The notes under the pieces: model-generated
Database searches by the model: none
What the model was told of the DNA's origin: nothing
What the model saw: only the letters and a program-made list of their open reading frames with translations
Part shown: in pieces, positions 8,800 through 17,884 of the stretch
Layout: each line of letters opens with the position of its first letter
Position numbering within the stretch: the stretch's first letter is position 1
Translations under genes and position numbers: made by a program
Assembly: GCF_006874645.1 (NCBI RefSeq)
Contig: NZ_CP030082.1
Location: 2,480,001 to 2,544,000, forward strand
Source of the DNA: Bdellovibrio sp. ZAP7
Lineage (GTDB): Bacteria; Bdellovibrionota; Bdellovibrionia; Bdellovibrionales; Bdellovibrionaceae
Reading direction: 5' to 3'
DNA: 64,000 nucleotides

Positions 8800-10641
8800 A
8801 TGTTAGAACATCCGCATTTACTTCAAGCTCTCGCATTTTTAGGATCTTCCGTCCTTCTTGTTCCCGTATTTCAAAGATTAGGTCTCGGCAGTATCTTAGG
8901 ATACCTTGCGGCAGGCATTCTGATTGGTCCTCAGGGAGCAAAACTGATCATCGACGTGAAGGCGGTTCAAAATCTCTCCGAGTTCGGTGTGGTCTTTCTG
9001 TTATTCCTGATTGGTCTTGAACTTCAACCCAAGAAACTTTTGGCCATGAAGCGAACGCTGGCGGGTTTTGGTGGCTTACAGATCATCACTTGCTGCTTAG
9101 CCTTAGGAGCTCTGGTTAAGCTTTTAGGAGCCTCCTGGCAAAGTGCTATGGTGGCGGGATTTGCGTTGAGTCTTTCGTCAACGGCGTTCGCCCTCCAAGC
9201 CATGGCAGAAAAGAAAGTTCTAAACACTGAATTTGGCAGATCTTCGTTCGCAATCTTACTGATGCAAGACGTGGCCGCAATTCCTGCCTTGGCCATCATC
9301 CCCACACTGGGATTGGCCCAAGCTACTTCAGGCCATGAAGTAAACTGGTTGGGAGTTTTGGGAATATTCCTGGGGCTTCTACTTTTCAATTATACTTTGA
9401 TGGGACCCTTTCTGCGTCAGGTGGCAGCACTCCGCAGTCGCGAGCTGTTCACGGGTGTCACTTTGACGATCGTGATCGGTGTTGCGTACCTGATGGAGCA
9501 CATGGGGATCTCGATGGCCTTGGGGGCATTTTTAGCGGGCGTTCTTTTATCTGAATCTGAATATCGCCACGAGCTTGAAGCCGACCTAGAACCGTTCAAA
9601 GGTTTGTTGATGGGTCTGTTTTTTATCTCGGTGGGTATGTCAGTGAATATCACTCTGCTGATGAAAAACCCAGCCTTCGTGTTATTCGCGACAGCTCTTT
9701 ATATGATGGTCAAAGGCTTCATGCTTTACGGTGTGGGCCGCACATTGAAACTTCATTCGACGGCCTCCAGAAACATGGCAGCTTACCTCGCTCAAGGGGG
9801 TGAGTTCGCCTTCGTGATCTTCGGTGTAGGCCAAAACTCAAATGTTTTAAGTCAGGAACTTTCAGACACGCTGACGTTGATCGTAACTTTGTCGATGATC
9901 ATAAGTCCGTTCGTCATCGTCGCGAATGCAAAATTCGAAAGCTGGGTGGCCACTCACAAACCAAAACAAGAATGGGACAGCTTTGAAGGAGTTGACAGCG
10001 AAATCATTATCGCGGGCTTTGGTCGCTTCGGTCAGATCTTTGGCCGTATCTTACGTGCCCAGGATATTAAATTCACCGCGATCGATCACGATCCCGAACA
10101 AATCGAGTTACTAAGACGCTTCGGCAACAAGGTCTATTATGGAGATGCCTCCCGTCACGAAATTATGGAAGCTGCCGGAGCTGGCAAAGCGAAGTACCTG
10201 ATCATCGCCGTCGATGATGTCGAGACCTCCAAAAAACTCGCGCAAATGGCGAAAGAGCATTTTAAAAACTTAAAAATCTATGCCCGCGCCAGAAACCGTG
10301 CCCACGTTTTTGACTTGCTAGACATCGGTATCGAGATGACTCACATTCGCAGAGAAACTTTCGAATCAAGTTTGCTGCTGACCAGAGAACTCTTATTGGA
10401 TCTGGGCTTCCCAAGTGATCGCGCTCGCGCAGTTATCGAAAGATTCCACCGCCATGACGAATTGATGATGGCCGAACAATACAAAGTCCGCCACGATCAA
10501 AAACTTTTCCTGGATACATCCCGCCAGGGCATGCAGCAATTGTCTGAAGTTTTACGTGAAGACCAAATCAGAACTTATATCGACGCCAAAGATCTACAAA
10601 AACCGGAAGACCCAGCCCCGGAATCGGAGACTCGCGCATGA
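8800..10641 (+). CDS. kefC: KefB/KefC-type monovalent cation:proton antiporter with RCK domain
   Basis: 613 residues. About 380 residues form a CPA2 exchanger with 12 or so membrane segments (e.g. GSILGYLAAGILIGPQGAK, SMALGAFLAGVLLSESEY). A TrkA-N/RCK nucleotide-binding domain starts near residue 398, with IIIAGFGRFGQIFGRIL and VYYGDASRHEIMEAAGAGKA. This closely matches the enterobacterial glutathione-gated K+ efflux proteins KefB and KefC, which acidify the cytoplasm on electrophile attack. Which of the two it equals cannot be told, and no KefF/KefG partner is adjacent. It overlaps ybaK by 4 bases (ATGA). Confidence 0.9.
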   Translation: MLEHPHLLQALAFLGSSVLLVPVFQRLGLGSILGYLAAGILIGPQGAKLIIDVKAVQNLSEFGVVFLLFLIGLELQPKKLLAMKRTLAGFGGLQIITCCLALGALVKLLGASWQSAMVAGFALSLSSTAFALQAMAEKKVLNTEFGRSSFAILLMQDVAAIPALAIIPTLGLAQATSGHEVNWLGVLGIFLGLLLFNYTLMGPFLRQVAALRSRELFTGVTLTIVIGVAYLMEHMGISMALGAFLAGVLLSESEYRHELEADLEPFKGLLMGLFFISVGMSVNITLLMKNPAFVLFATALYMMVKGFMLYGVGRTLKLHSTASRNMAAYLAQGGEFAFVIFGVGQNSNVLSQELSDTLTLIVTLSMIISPFVIVANAKFESWVATHKPKQEWDSFEGVDSEIIIAGFGRFGQIFGRILRAQDIKFTAIDHDPEQIELLRRFGNKVYYGDASRHEIMEAAGAGKAKYLIIAVDDVETSKKLAQMAKEHFKNLKIYARARNRAHVFDLLDIGIEMTHIRRETFESSLLLTRELLLDLGFPSDRARAVIERFHRHDELMMAEQYKVRHDQKLFLDTSRQGMQQLSEVLREDQIRTYIDAKDLQKPEDPAPESETRA

Positions 10642-11129
10642 GCCAACAAGAAAAACCGCCAATGACTTTGGCTTTGCGTGAACTAGAAAAACACGGCGTC
10701 GAATTAACCTACCACCTATTCACATACCAAGAAAAAGGCGGCACCGCTCATTCATCGAAAGAAATGGGCGTCGACGAACACGCCGTCATCAAAACCCTGA
10801 TCATGGAAGACGAAGACAAAGCCCCACTCATCGTCCTCATGCACGGAGACATGCAAGTCTCCACCAAAAACCTTGCAAGAACCTTAGGCAAAAAATCCAT
10901 CACCCCTTGCAAACCCGAAGTAGCCGACCGCCACTCCGGATACCAAGTCGGCGGCACCTCCCCTTTCGGAACAAAAAAGAAAATGCCCATCTACATGGAA
11001 GAATCAATCCTAACGCTCCCAAAAATCTACATCAACGGCGGCAAAAGAGGTTTCCTAGTAGGCATGGATCCCAAACAGGCCGAAAAAATCCTAACCCCCA
11101 CCCTAGTAAACGTAGGAATCAAAGGCTAA
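10638..11129 (+). CDS. ybaK: YbaK/EbsC-family Cys-tRNA(Pro) deacylase
   Basis: 163 residues, the usual length for YbaK. The substrate-pocket motifs are present: VQ/TLI-type strand (HAVIKTLIM), YQVGGTSPFGTKKKMP and IYINGGKRGF. YbaK hydrolyses Cys-tRNA(Pro) made by mistake by prolyl-tRNA synthetase. The start overlaps the antiporter stop, implying translational coupling. The plus strand here is noticeably poor in G, with many C-ending and CTA codons compared with neighbours. It ends 15 bases before a long inverted repeat. Confidence 0.9.
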   Translation: MSQQEKPPMTLALRELEKHGVELTYHLFTYQEKGGTAHSSKEMGVDEHAVIKTLIMEDEDKAPLIVLMHGDMQVSTKNLARTLGKKSITPCKPEVADRHSGYQVGGTSPFGTKKKMPIYMEESILTLPKIYINGGKRGFLVGMDPKQAEKILTPTLVNVGIKG

Positions 11130-11144
11130 AATCCCTTTTCTCTA

Positions 11145-11382
11145 ATAACCAGCCTGTTAAATAAATAAACTGCGTATGGCAGAGAGATTCAGACTCGGGC
11201 AAGGCAGACGAATGCCTGCACGCAGTCGACCTCCGTCGGCGCACGATGCGCGAACCGGCGCAGCCGGCGACGGTGAGCCTGGATGGCGTGTCGACGGAGC
11301 TGCAGGCAGGCGACTGACTTGACCGAGGCTGAAGCGCTCGGCCATTCGTTGATCTAACTTATTTATTTAAGAGGCTGGTTAT
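11145..11382. repeat. 238-bp imperfect inverted repeat with GC-rich core
   Basis: The outer arms are ATAACCAGCCTGTTAAATAA at 11145 and the mirror image ending at 11382; the right arm includes the last codons of the 3D-domain gene. Inside, 11176-11220 pairs with 11301-11345: 36 of 45 positions match, and all nine mismatches oppose purine to purine. The centre has smaller hairpins (GCGCA/TGCGC at 11239-11251, CCGGC/GCCGG at 11255-11267). Each inner arm carries an ATG followed by the same reading (MAERFRLGQ on plus, MAERFSLGQ on minus), giving short open frames 11176-11322 (+, 48 residues) and 11157-11345 (-, 62 residues). The block is GC-rich against AT-richer flanks and lies between convergent genes. 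It may act as a bidirectional terminator or belong to a dispersed repeat family. Confidence 0.85.
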
Positions 11383-12361
11383 CAGCAGGAATGCGAGGGT
11401 AAGCACGACGAGCTTGAATCTCTTTAGCTTTAGCGCCAGTGATTCTGAGATAAGGAACTGCCGTATTCTTGTCGGCAAGCCCAATACGATTGAAAGGGTT
11501 CGTTTTTTCATACCATGGGACGAAGCCCGAGTAGAAGTCAAAGCGACCACGGCCATTGATGCCTGATCCCTTGTCGCGGATGATGAAATAACCATCGTGC
11601 AAAGTACCATCTGGCAAGATCAGGCCAATAACTGATGGGATGTAAATCACCTCACCCAATTTATAAACCGTCAAATCCGCTGCCAATGTGTGGAAAGGAT
11701 CCAAGCAAACCGTACGATCGCCGTAACCGTATTTGCATTCTTCACGATTGATTTCGAAATAGCGGTTTTGGCCTTTGATACGCGCCAAGATATTTAGCAT
11801 GCGAATCTTGCCTTTTTGTTTGATGGAGCAAGAACCTTGCAGACCACACGCCATCGAATTCTTTTTGCACACACGGATCAAAGCTTTTCCACCTTGACCA
11901 TGCAAAGTGACTTTTTCAGAATCAGGGCAAGATTTTTTATCTTCATCAAATACTGGGAAGAAATAAACTGTCGGTGTGAGTTTCGCAGTCCCCTTCACGT
12001 CAGCTGCTGCAGGACGATCTTTATTGATCTGCTCCTCAGAGACCGTGCCATGCGTGGGTGTCGTCTCGGCTTCGAAAGTCGCTGGCTGTGTTGGCAGCGT
12101 CGAAGTGTTTTCTTCCACTGCGGGTGGATTTGTGGGAGCTGGAAAATCCTCGGGTTTGCCGACGGTCGCGTGCTCCGTAGGAAGGGTTGTTCTCCAGTCA
12201 TCGGAATTATCATCAGTCTGGATTCTTTGGTGATTCAATGCGATTCGACCGCTGTCATCAGACTGCGTATTATATGAGGCAAATTGGTCGGCAGATCCAC
12301 AAGCGGATAAAGCCATGGTTCCCACGACTCCCAACAAGGTAAAAATCCGTCTCAATTGCAT
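11363..12361 (-). CDS. Lipoprotein with C-terminal 3D (Asp-Asp-Asp) domain
   Basis: 332 residues. The signal MQLRRIFTLLGVVGTMALSAC has a lipobox. Residues ~25-130 are a Thr/Pro/Glu-rich spacer. The C-terminal part has the 3D-domain pattern: AADLTVYKLGEVIYIP, then LHDGYFIIRDKGSGINGRGR and FDFYSG, with the conserved Asp residues. This double-psi barrel fold is shared with MltA-type lytic transglycosylases, so a cell-wall cleavage role in the periplasm is likely. Its last codons form part of the right arm of the inverted repeat at 11145-11382. The upstream gap of 240 bases is shared with the divergent cbb3 operon. Confidence 0.78.
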   Translation of the reverse strand: MQLRRIFTLLGVVGTMALSACGSADQFASYNTQSDDSGRIALNHQRIQTDDNSDDWRTTLPTEHATVGKPEDFPAPTNPPAVEENTSTLPTQPATFEAETTPTHGTVSEEQINKDRPAAADVKGTAKLTPTVYFFPVFDEDKKSCPDSEKVTLHGQGGKALIRVCKKNSMACGLQGSCSIKQKGKIRMLNILARIKGQNRYFEINREECKYGYGDRTVCLDPFHTLAADLTVYKLGEVIYIPSVIGLILPDGTLHDGYFIIRDKGSGINGRGRFDFYSGFVPWYEKTNPFNRIGLADKNTAVPYLRITGAKAKEIQARRAYPRIPADNQPLK

Positions 12362-12495
12362 GCGACCTCCAAAGATGAACAGGGCTTAAAAGTACCAGAC
12401 ATATGACAAAGAAACGAAGCCTTTTTTATGACTGAAAACAAGTGAAATGCTGTGCCGAAAAATGGTACTTTTTGTCTCTATCATGCCAGCAATTA

Positions 12496-12525
12496 TTGAC
12501 CTCCACCCGGTGTTGATTTTATGGT
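12496..12525 (+). promoter_or_regulatory. Candidate sigma-70 promoter of the cbb3 oxidase operon
   Basis: TTGACC (12496-12501) and TATGGT (12520-12525) are separated by 18 bases, about 75 bases before the ccoI ATG. A TTGAT half-site overlaps the spacer, but no matching ATCAA follows, so FNR-type control is not supported. This is the best plus-strand match in the divergent gap 12362-12601, which otherwise shows nothing definite. Confidence 0.35.
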
Positions 12526-12601
12526 CATCGTGACGGCGATCATTGCTAATTCCGCATATTTACCCGATAACGTTCTCAGCACATGTTAGGAGTCTGTACA
12601 C

Positions 12602-14869
12602 ATGGAGCTCGATCGGCAAATCACTTGTAAATACTGTCAAAGCCCCTCAAATGGAGCTGAGTACTGCTGTGAAGCCTGCAAGGTCCTAGATACCCAGGTT
12701 GGGCCCCTCAAATTGGCCCCCAAAAACCCCTTTGCTCACCTGGATCAACCACAATTTAAAGCGCTTTATAAACAAGATGAATGCAAAGATTACGACTACC
12801 TTATTTTCGCCGAGGGCATGCACTGCTCATCTTGTGTGCATCTTTTAGAAAAGCTACCTGAATTTTGCCCTGGAATTTTGGAAGCTCGCGCTAATTTTGG
12901 TCAATCAACAATTGCCGTGAAGTTAAGTGAGACAGGTTCTTTGGCAAAAGCGGTGCAAAGTATCGCTGAACTTGGTTACGATCCCAAAATCTTGAGTCCT
13001 GAGGACAACCTTCAGGAGAAATACAAAGAAGAAAATCGCACTTTCTTAAAACGAATTGCTGTAGCTGGCTTCTGTGCAGGGAACATCATGCTTTTCACAA
13101 TTCCGATTTATGCGGGCTTGGAAAGCTCTTGGGCGTATGTTTTTAACGGCATTTCTTTGGCACTGTTCTTACCGATTCTATGCTATAGCGCGGTTCCTTT
13201 TTATCAAGGCACATTGAATGCTTTAAAATTCCGCATGATGAATGTGGATCTGCCAATCACAATCGCCATGCTCAGTGGATTTGCCTTTTCCACTTGGAAT
13301 TTATTCCACAAACGAGATGGTATTTATTATGACAGCACTGCGAGCTTTTTATTCTTAATTCTGAGTGCCCGTTATCTACTCAAAAGAGTGCAACAGAACT
13401 ATCTAGCGCCGGCACGCATGCAGACTTACTTTAAGGATCAGACCTATGAGCGTCTAACTCGCGATCACACGGATCTGATCCCGTGGAATCATATCCGCCT
13501 GAATGACACCCTGGTGATTAAACAAAATCAAACTCTGCCAACAGACTGCGTGCTCTTAAGCGACAGAGCTACCGTGGACTTGTCTTTGTTCAATGGCGAG
13601 TCTTTGCCGCAAATTTACTCTTGTGGCATGACTTTATTGGGTGGAACCAAACTTTTAAGTGAAAATGTAAAAGTTCAAGCGAGCTCCACTTTCGAAAACA
13701 GTCAAATTGGAAAGCTCTTTAATGATCTGGATCAAAAGAGTTACCAAAAAAGCAACTTTGTGAGTTTGACGGATCGCCTGGCGCAACGTTTGATCGCCAT
13801 CGTATTTGGATTAGCCGCCCTGTTTTTGGTTTTGTATTCTTTCGTGGATCCGATGGCGGCCTTTCAACGCTCCCTGGCGCTGATTGTGATCGCCTGCCCG
13901 TGTGCTTTGGCGTTCGGTTCACCTTTGACTTTGGGACTCGCGATTAAAAAAGCGCAGCGCTTGGGCATCTTAATGAAAAGCGCCAATACGTTTGAAAAAA
14001 TCCTGGATTTGAAAAATATTTTTTTCGATAAAACCGGAACACTCAGCGAAGGCAGTTTGACTTTGGTTCATTCCGCTCCGGAATCGCTGCCCGTAAGCCT
14101 GCAGCAAATCGTCCTTGCTCTGGAATCCCACTCTCACCATCCGGTGGCCTTTGCCCTTCGTAAAGCTTGGGGCCATATCCCGGCGGCTAAAAATGTAACC
14201 AATGCGCAGGAAATCCTGGGTCAAGGTGTTCGCGGTTACGTCGGCGAAGACCTTTACGAAATCTTCCCTTACACTACGGCATTGCCAGGCAGTCAGATTG
14301 CCGTGGAGGTTCTAAAAAACCATCGCAGTATTTGTCAGCTGTATTTCGCGGATCGTTTGCGTGAAGACTCGGCTCGCATCGTAAATGAGCTGCAAAAACG
14401 CGGTCTTCATACTTTCCTGATTTCCGGAGATAAATCCGTGCGCGCGAAAGAAGCGGCCCTTCACTGCAATATTCCTTCGCAAAATGCTTATGGAGATTTG
14501 AATCCACAAGCCAAGTACGAACTGATTAAAAACTATCCGGGCAGCTGCATGATTGGTGATGGCGCCAATGATTCCCTGTCGTTGCAAAACGCCACTGTTG
14601 GCATCGCTGTTAAAGGCAGCGTCGATCTAAGTTTGCAACATGCGGATATCTATTTCACTCGTGGAGGCCTGCAACCTTTGATGGATCTGTTTGCCCTCAC
14701 AGAAACGACTCGCAACGTTATGGCGAGAACACTGACGGTTTCCCTGGTATACAATTGCCTGGGTGGAGCCGCCGCACTTTTAGGTCTTATTAATCCGATG
14801 ATGGCAGCGATCTTAATGCCGATCAGCTCCGTGTTGATTGTACTCACTTCACTTTGGGGTATGCGATGA
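12602..14869 (+). CDS. ccoI: Copper-translocating P1B-type ATPase CcoI/FixI for cbb3 oxidase assembly
   Basis: 755 residues. The N-terminus has a Cys-rich stretch (CKYCQSP, EYCCEACK) and a heavy-metal domain with GMHCSSCVHLLEK. The membrane domain contains the CPC metal motif near residue 430 (VIACPCALAFGSP). The catalytic domain has DKTGT near 476, SHHP and GDGAND near 653. This arrangement is typical of CcoI/FixI, which supplies copper to the CuB centre of CcoN. It is the first gene of the operon, and its TGA overlaps the ccoS ATG. A general CopA exporter is less likely given the context. Confidence 0.93.
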   Translation: MELDRQITCKYCQSPSNGAEYCCEACKVLDTQVGPLKLAPKNPFAHLDQPQFKALYKQDECKDYDYLIFAEGMHCSSCVHLLEKLPEFCPGILEARANFGQSTIAVKLSETGSLAKAVQSIAELGYDPKILSPEDNLQEKYKEENRTFLKRIAVAGFCAGNIMLFTIPIYAGLESSWAYVFNGISLALFLPILCYSAVPFYQGTLNALKFRMMNVDLPITIAMLSGFAFSTWNLFHKRDGIYYDSTASFLFLILSARYLLKRVQQNYLAPARMQTYFKDQTYERLTRDHTDLIPWNHIRLNDTLVIKQNQTLPTDCVLLSDRATVDLSLFNGESLPQIYSCGMTLLGGTKLLSENVKVQASSTFENSQIGKLFNDLDQKSYQKSNFVSLTDRLAQRLIAIVFGLAALFLVLYSFVDPMAAFQRSLALIVIACPCALAFGSPLTLGLAIKKAQRLGILMKSANTFEKILDLKNIFFDKTGTLSEGSLTLVHSAPESLPVSLQQIVLALESHSHHPVAFALRKAWGHIPAAKNVTNAQEILGQGVRGYVGEDLYEIFPYTTALPGSQIAVEVLKNHRSICQLYFADRLREDSARIVNELQKRGLHTFLISGDKSVRAKEAALHCNIPSQNAYGDLNPQAKYELIKNYPGSCMIGDGANDSLSLQNATVGIAVKGSVDLSLQHADIYFTRGGLQPLMDLFALTETTRNVMARTLTVSLVYNCLGGAAALLGLINPMMAAILMPISSVLIVLTSLWGMR

Positions 14870-15030
14870 ACATTGTCATACTGATGATACCCATGGCGTT
14901 ACTTCTCGGTGTTGGATTCTTGTATGCCTTTTTCTGGGCCAACAAGAGGGGTCAGTTTGATGACCTGGAAACACCTGCTCACCGTATGCTTTTAGATGAA
15001 AACGAAAGGACTGAACGTGAACACACATAG
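14866..15030 (+). CDS. ccoS: cbb3 oxidase maturation protein CcoS
   Basis: A 54-residue frame starting at the ATG that overlaps the ccoI stop. It has one N-terminal membrane helix (MNIVILMIPMALLLGVGFLY) followed by AFFWANKRGQFDDLETPAHR. The W-x(4-6)-GQFDDLE-P motif is the hallmark of CcoS/FixS, a small membrane protein needed to insert cofactors into cbb3 oxidase. Its 3' end overlaps the preferred ccoNO start by 14 bases. Confidence 0.93.
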   Translation: MNIVILMIPMALLLGVGFLYAFFWANKRGQFDDLETPAHRMLLDENERTEREHT

Positions 15031-17140
15031 TAATGTCGTAGAAAGAATTACCTACGACGACGATATAGTAAAGAAATTCGCAATCGCTACCATGATTTGG
15101 GCGGCGGCTGCATTTCTTTTTGGCGTTGTCGCTGCTATCCAAATCCCATGGTGGCCAGCCAATTTGAATTTAGAATGGATTACCTTTGGCCGACTGAGAC
15201 CGCTGCACACGAACGCTGCGATCTTTGCCTTCGGTGGTAATGCGATCTTTGCGGGGATCTATCACTCTTCTCAACGCCTGCTTAAAGCTCGCATGTTCTC
15301 GGATCTTTTGTCCCGCATGCATTTCTGGGGTTGGCAATTAATCATCGTGGCGGCTGCGATCACTTTGCCATTGGGTTACTCCCAAGCCAAAGAATACGCC
15401 GAATTGGAATGGCCTATTGATATCGCCATTGCTGTGGTGTGGGTTATCTTTGCCGTGAATTTCTTTATGACGATCCATCGTCGTCGTGAAAAACATCTTT
15501 ATGTGGCCTTGTGGTTCTATATTTCCACAATCATCACAGTGGCAGTTTTGCACATCGTGAACTCGATTGAGATTCCGGTGTCTTTCATGAAATCTTTCCC
15601 GGTTTATGCCGGAATTCAAGATGCCATGGTTCAATGGTGGTACGGCCATAATGCCGTGGCCTTTTTCCTGACAACGCCGTTTTTGGGTTTGATGTACTAC
15701 TATGTTCCAAAAGCTGCGAACCGCCCGGTTTATTCATACCGCCTGTCGATCGTGCATTTCTGGTCATTGGTTTTCATCTATATCTGGGCCGGCCCACATC
15801 ACTTGCTGTACACTTCCATGCCGGAGTGGGCGCAAACCTTGGGCATGATTTTCTCGGTCATGCTATGGGCTCCATCTTGGGGTGGTATGATCAATGGTCT
15901 TTTGACGTTGAAAGGCTCTTGGAACCTACTTCGCACGCAACCGTTGCTTAAATTCTTCGTAGCCGCGCTAACCTTCTATGGTATGGCGACTTTCGAGGGG
16001 CCACTTCTTTCCATCAAATCCGTCAGCGCGCTGGGACACTACACGGACTGGATCATCGGTCACGTTCATGCGGGTACCTTGGGGTGGAACGGCTTCTTAA
16101 CGTTTGGTATTTTGTATTACATGATTCCGCGCTTGTGGAAGACAGAACTTTACTCCAATAAACTTCTGGAAAACCATTTCTGGATGGGGCTACTTGGCGT
16201 CATTATGTACTACGTGTCCATGGTGGTTGCAGGTATCACTCAAGGTTTGATGTGGAGAGCTGTGAATAAAGACGGCACTCTGGTTTACCCTGACTTTATC
16301 GAAACAGTGGTTCGTATCATTCCACTTTATTGGGTGCGTGCTTTAGGTGGAATGCTCTTCCTGATTGGTTTCTTGTTGATGTGCTACAACATCTACATGA
16401 CGATCAAACTGGCTCCGAAACAAGTCAAAGAAGAAGCTGTTGAAGTGACTCGCACGGGTTACAACGAAGTTCCAGGTACGGGTCACCGTAAATTGGAAGG
16501 CATGGGCTTTGTATTCTCGGTCTTGGCATTCCTGGCAATCGCGGTGGGATCTTTTATTGAAATCTATCCCACACTGTCTTTGCATAAATACATCACTCCG
16601 ACAAATGTGACGGAGCCCTACACGGCTTTGGAAATCGCCGGTCGCAGTATTTATCAAAAAGAAGGTTGCTACGTTTGTCACTCGCAACAAATTCGTCCGA
16701 TTGTATCTGAAGTTCTTCGTTACGGAAATGCTTCGACAATTGAAGAATCCATGTGGGATCACCCTTTCCAATGGGGTTCAAAACGTACCGGTCCTGACTT
16801 GGCCCGTGTTGGTAAGAAATATCCAAACTTGTGGCACTTCAGTCACATGATGGATCCTCGCACGGTCACTCCAGCGAGTATCATGCCCAACTATCCTTGG
16901 CTTGCGGATAAAGACACAGACTTCCTGCGCCTGCGCAAAGAATTATCTGTGCTAAGAAGATTAGGTGTGCCGTATGACGACGACACTGTGGTTAATGCCG
17001 ACGGTATCGCTCAAAAACAGGCAAAAGAAATCGCAGCCGATATTGAGGCCAACGGCGGTCCAAAAGGTATGGAGAAAAAAGAAATCATCGCCCTGATCGC
17101 TTACCTTCAAGCCCTAGGTCAGAAAGGAAAAGCCCAATGA
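15017..17140 (+). CDS. ccoNO: Fused cbb3-type cytochrome c oxidase subunits I and II (CcoN-CcoO)
   Basis: 707 residues from the GTG at 15017, preferred because AAAGGA lies 6 bases upstream; an in-frame ATG at 14996 lacks a ribosome site. Residues 1-~480 are CcoN: a multi-pass haem-copper oxidase core with the His-bearing helices RPLHTNAAIFAFGGNA and WWYGHNAVAFFLTT. After a linker (VTRTGYNEVPGTGHRK) comes CcoO: one membrane anchor, then the haem c motif CYVCHSQQI and the CcoO pattern GPDLARVGKKYPNLWH. The protein is the catalytic core reducing O2 to water with proton pumping. Such fusions are known in Bdellovibrio-type and some other bacteria. Confidence 0.94.
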   Translation: MNTHSNVVERITYDDDIVKKFAIATMIWAAAAFLFGVVAAIQIPWWPANLNLEWITFGRLRPLHTNAAIFAFGGNAIFAGIYHSSQRLLKARMFSDLLSRMHFWGWQLIIVAAAITLPLGYSQAKEYAELEWPIDIAIAVVWVIFAVNFFMTIHRRREKHLYVALWFYISTIITVAVLHIVNSIEIPVSFMKSFPVYAGIQDAMVQWWYGHNAVAFFLTTPFLGLMYYYVPKAANRPVYSYRLSIVHFWSLVFIYIWAGPHHLLYTSMPEWAQTLGMIFSVMLWAPSWGGMINGLLTLKGSWNLLRTQPLLKFFVAALTFYGMATFEGPLLSIKSVSALGHYTDWIIGHVHAGTLGWNGFLTFGILYYMIPRLWKTELYSNKLLENHFWMGLLGVIMYYVSMVVAGITQGLMWRAVNKDGTLVYPDFIETVVRIIPLYWVRALGGMLFLIGFLLMCYNIYMTIKLAPKQVKEEAVEVTRTGYNEVPGTGHRKLEGMGFVFSVLAFLAIAVGSFIEIYPTLSLHKYITPTNVTEPYTALEIAGRSIYQKEGCYVCHSQQIRPIVSEVLRYGNASTIEESMWDHPFQWGSKRTGPDLARVGKKYPNLWHFSHMMDPRTVTPASIMPNYPWLADKDTDFLRLRKELSVLRRLGVPYDDDTVVNADGIAQKQAKEIAADIEANGGPKGMEKKEIIALIAYLQALGQKGKAQ

Positions 17141-17319
17141 AACAAGAAGGATTAAAATACTTCACAGATCTTCATTTAACTTCTATCGGTCTGATGATTT
17201 TTTTCGTGTTCTTTATTTGTGTATTGGTTTGGGTATTTCGCAAAAACAGCAAGTACTTCTACAATGAAATGCAGAATATGCCTTTGAAAGATCAGGAGTT
17301 CACAGATGCAAGACAATAA
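17137..17319 (+). CDS. ccoQ: cbb3 oxidase small subunit CcoQ
   Basis: 60 residues, overlapping the ccoNO stop by 4 bases. One membrane helix (TSIGLMIFFVFFICVLVWVF) is followed by RKNSKYFYNEMQNMPL, the polar tail seen in CcoQ/FixQ, which stabilises the oxidase complex. Its last codons overlap ccoP by 14 bases. Confidence 0.88.
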   Translation: MKQEGLKYFTDLHLTSIGLMIFFVFFICVLVWVFRKNSKYFYNEMQNMPLKDQEFTDARQ

Positions 17320-17884
17320 CAACGGTAAACCAGAAGGCTATAAGCAGCTCTTCCATGAGTATGACGGCATCATTGAACACGACAATCCACTACCAACGTG
17401 GTGGTTGTGGACATTCTTTCTGACGATCATCTTTGCTTCTCTTTACTTCCTGCACTATCAGTTTGGTGGTGGCATCACATTGCAAGACGAACTGGCGATT
17501 CATATGACGGCCTTGGAAAAAGAAAAAGCGACTCAGCAGGCTTCGGCCCCGGCTGAAACAGAGGACTCTTTAAAAGAAGCCTTTGAAAAGATCGATGCGA
17601 ACGCTGGTGCCGCAGTTTTCGCTGGCAAATGCGCCGCTTGCCACGGTCAGGAATTGCAAGGTTTGATCGGTCCTAACTTGACCGATCACTTCTGGATTCA
17701 CGGAAAAGGCACTCGCATGGATATCGTCAAAGTTATTCGTGAAGGTGCCGCTGACAAAGGGATGCCACCCTGGGGCCCAGTCCTGAAACGCGAGGAGCTT
17801 TATTCCGTCGCAAAGTATATAATGGCGAAACTAGATTCCAAACCTGCTGGAGCTAAGCCTCCACAAGGAGAAGAAGTGAAATGA
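17306..17884 (+). CDS. ccoP: cbb3 oxidase subunit III CcoP, single-haem form
   Basis: 192 residues. The N-terminus (HEYDGIIEHDNPLPTWWLWTF) is diagnostic for CcoP and runs into a membrane helix. One cytochrome c domain follows, with CAACHGQELQGLIGPNLTD and the axial Met region KGMPPWGPVL. Classical CcoP is near 290-300 residues with two CxxCH motifs; only one is present here. There is no sign of a frameshift in the coding sequence. The C-terminus is Pro/Lys rich and overlaps ccoG by 4 bases. Confidence 0.92.
   Translation: MQDNNNGKPEGYKQLFHEYDGIIEHDNPLPTWWLWTFFLTIIFASLYFLHYQFGGGITLQDELAIHMTALEKEKATQQASAPAETEDSLKEAFEKIDANAGAAVFAGKCAACHGQELQGLIGPNLTDHFWIHGKGTRMDIVKVIREGAADKGMPPWGPVLKREELYSVAKYIMAKLDSKPAGAKPPQGEEVK

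Noticed and set aside
12511-12530. FNR-like site before ccoI
   Set aside because: A TTGAT half-site is present, but the matching ATCAA half is absent at the required spacing.
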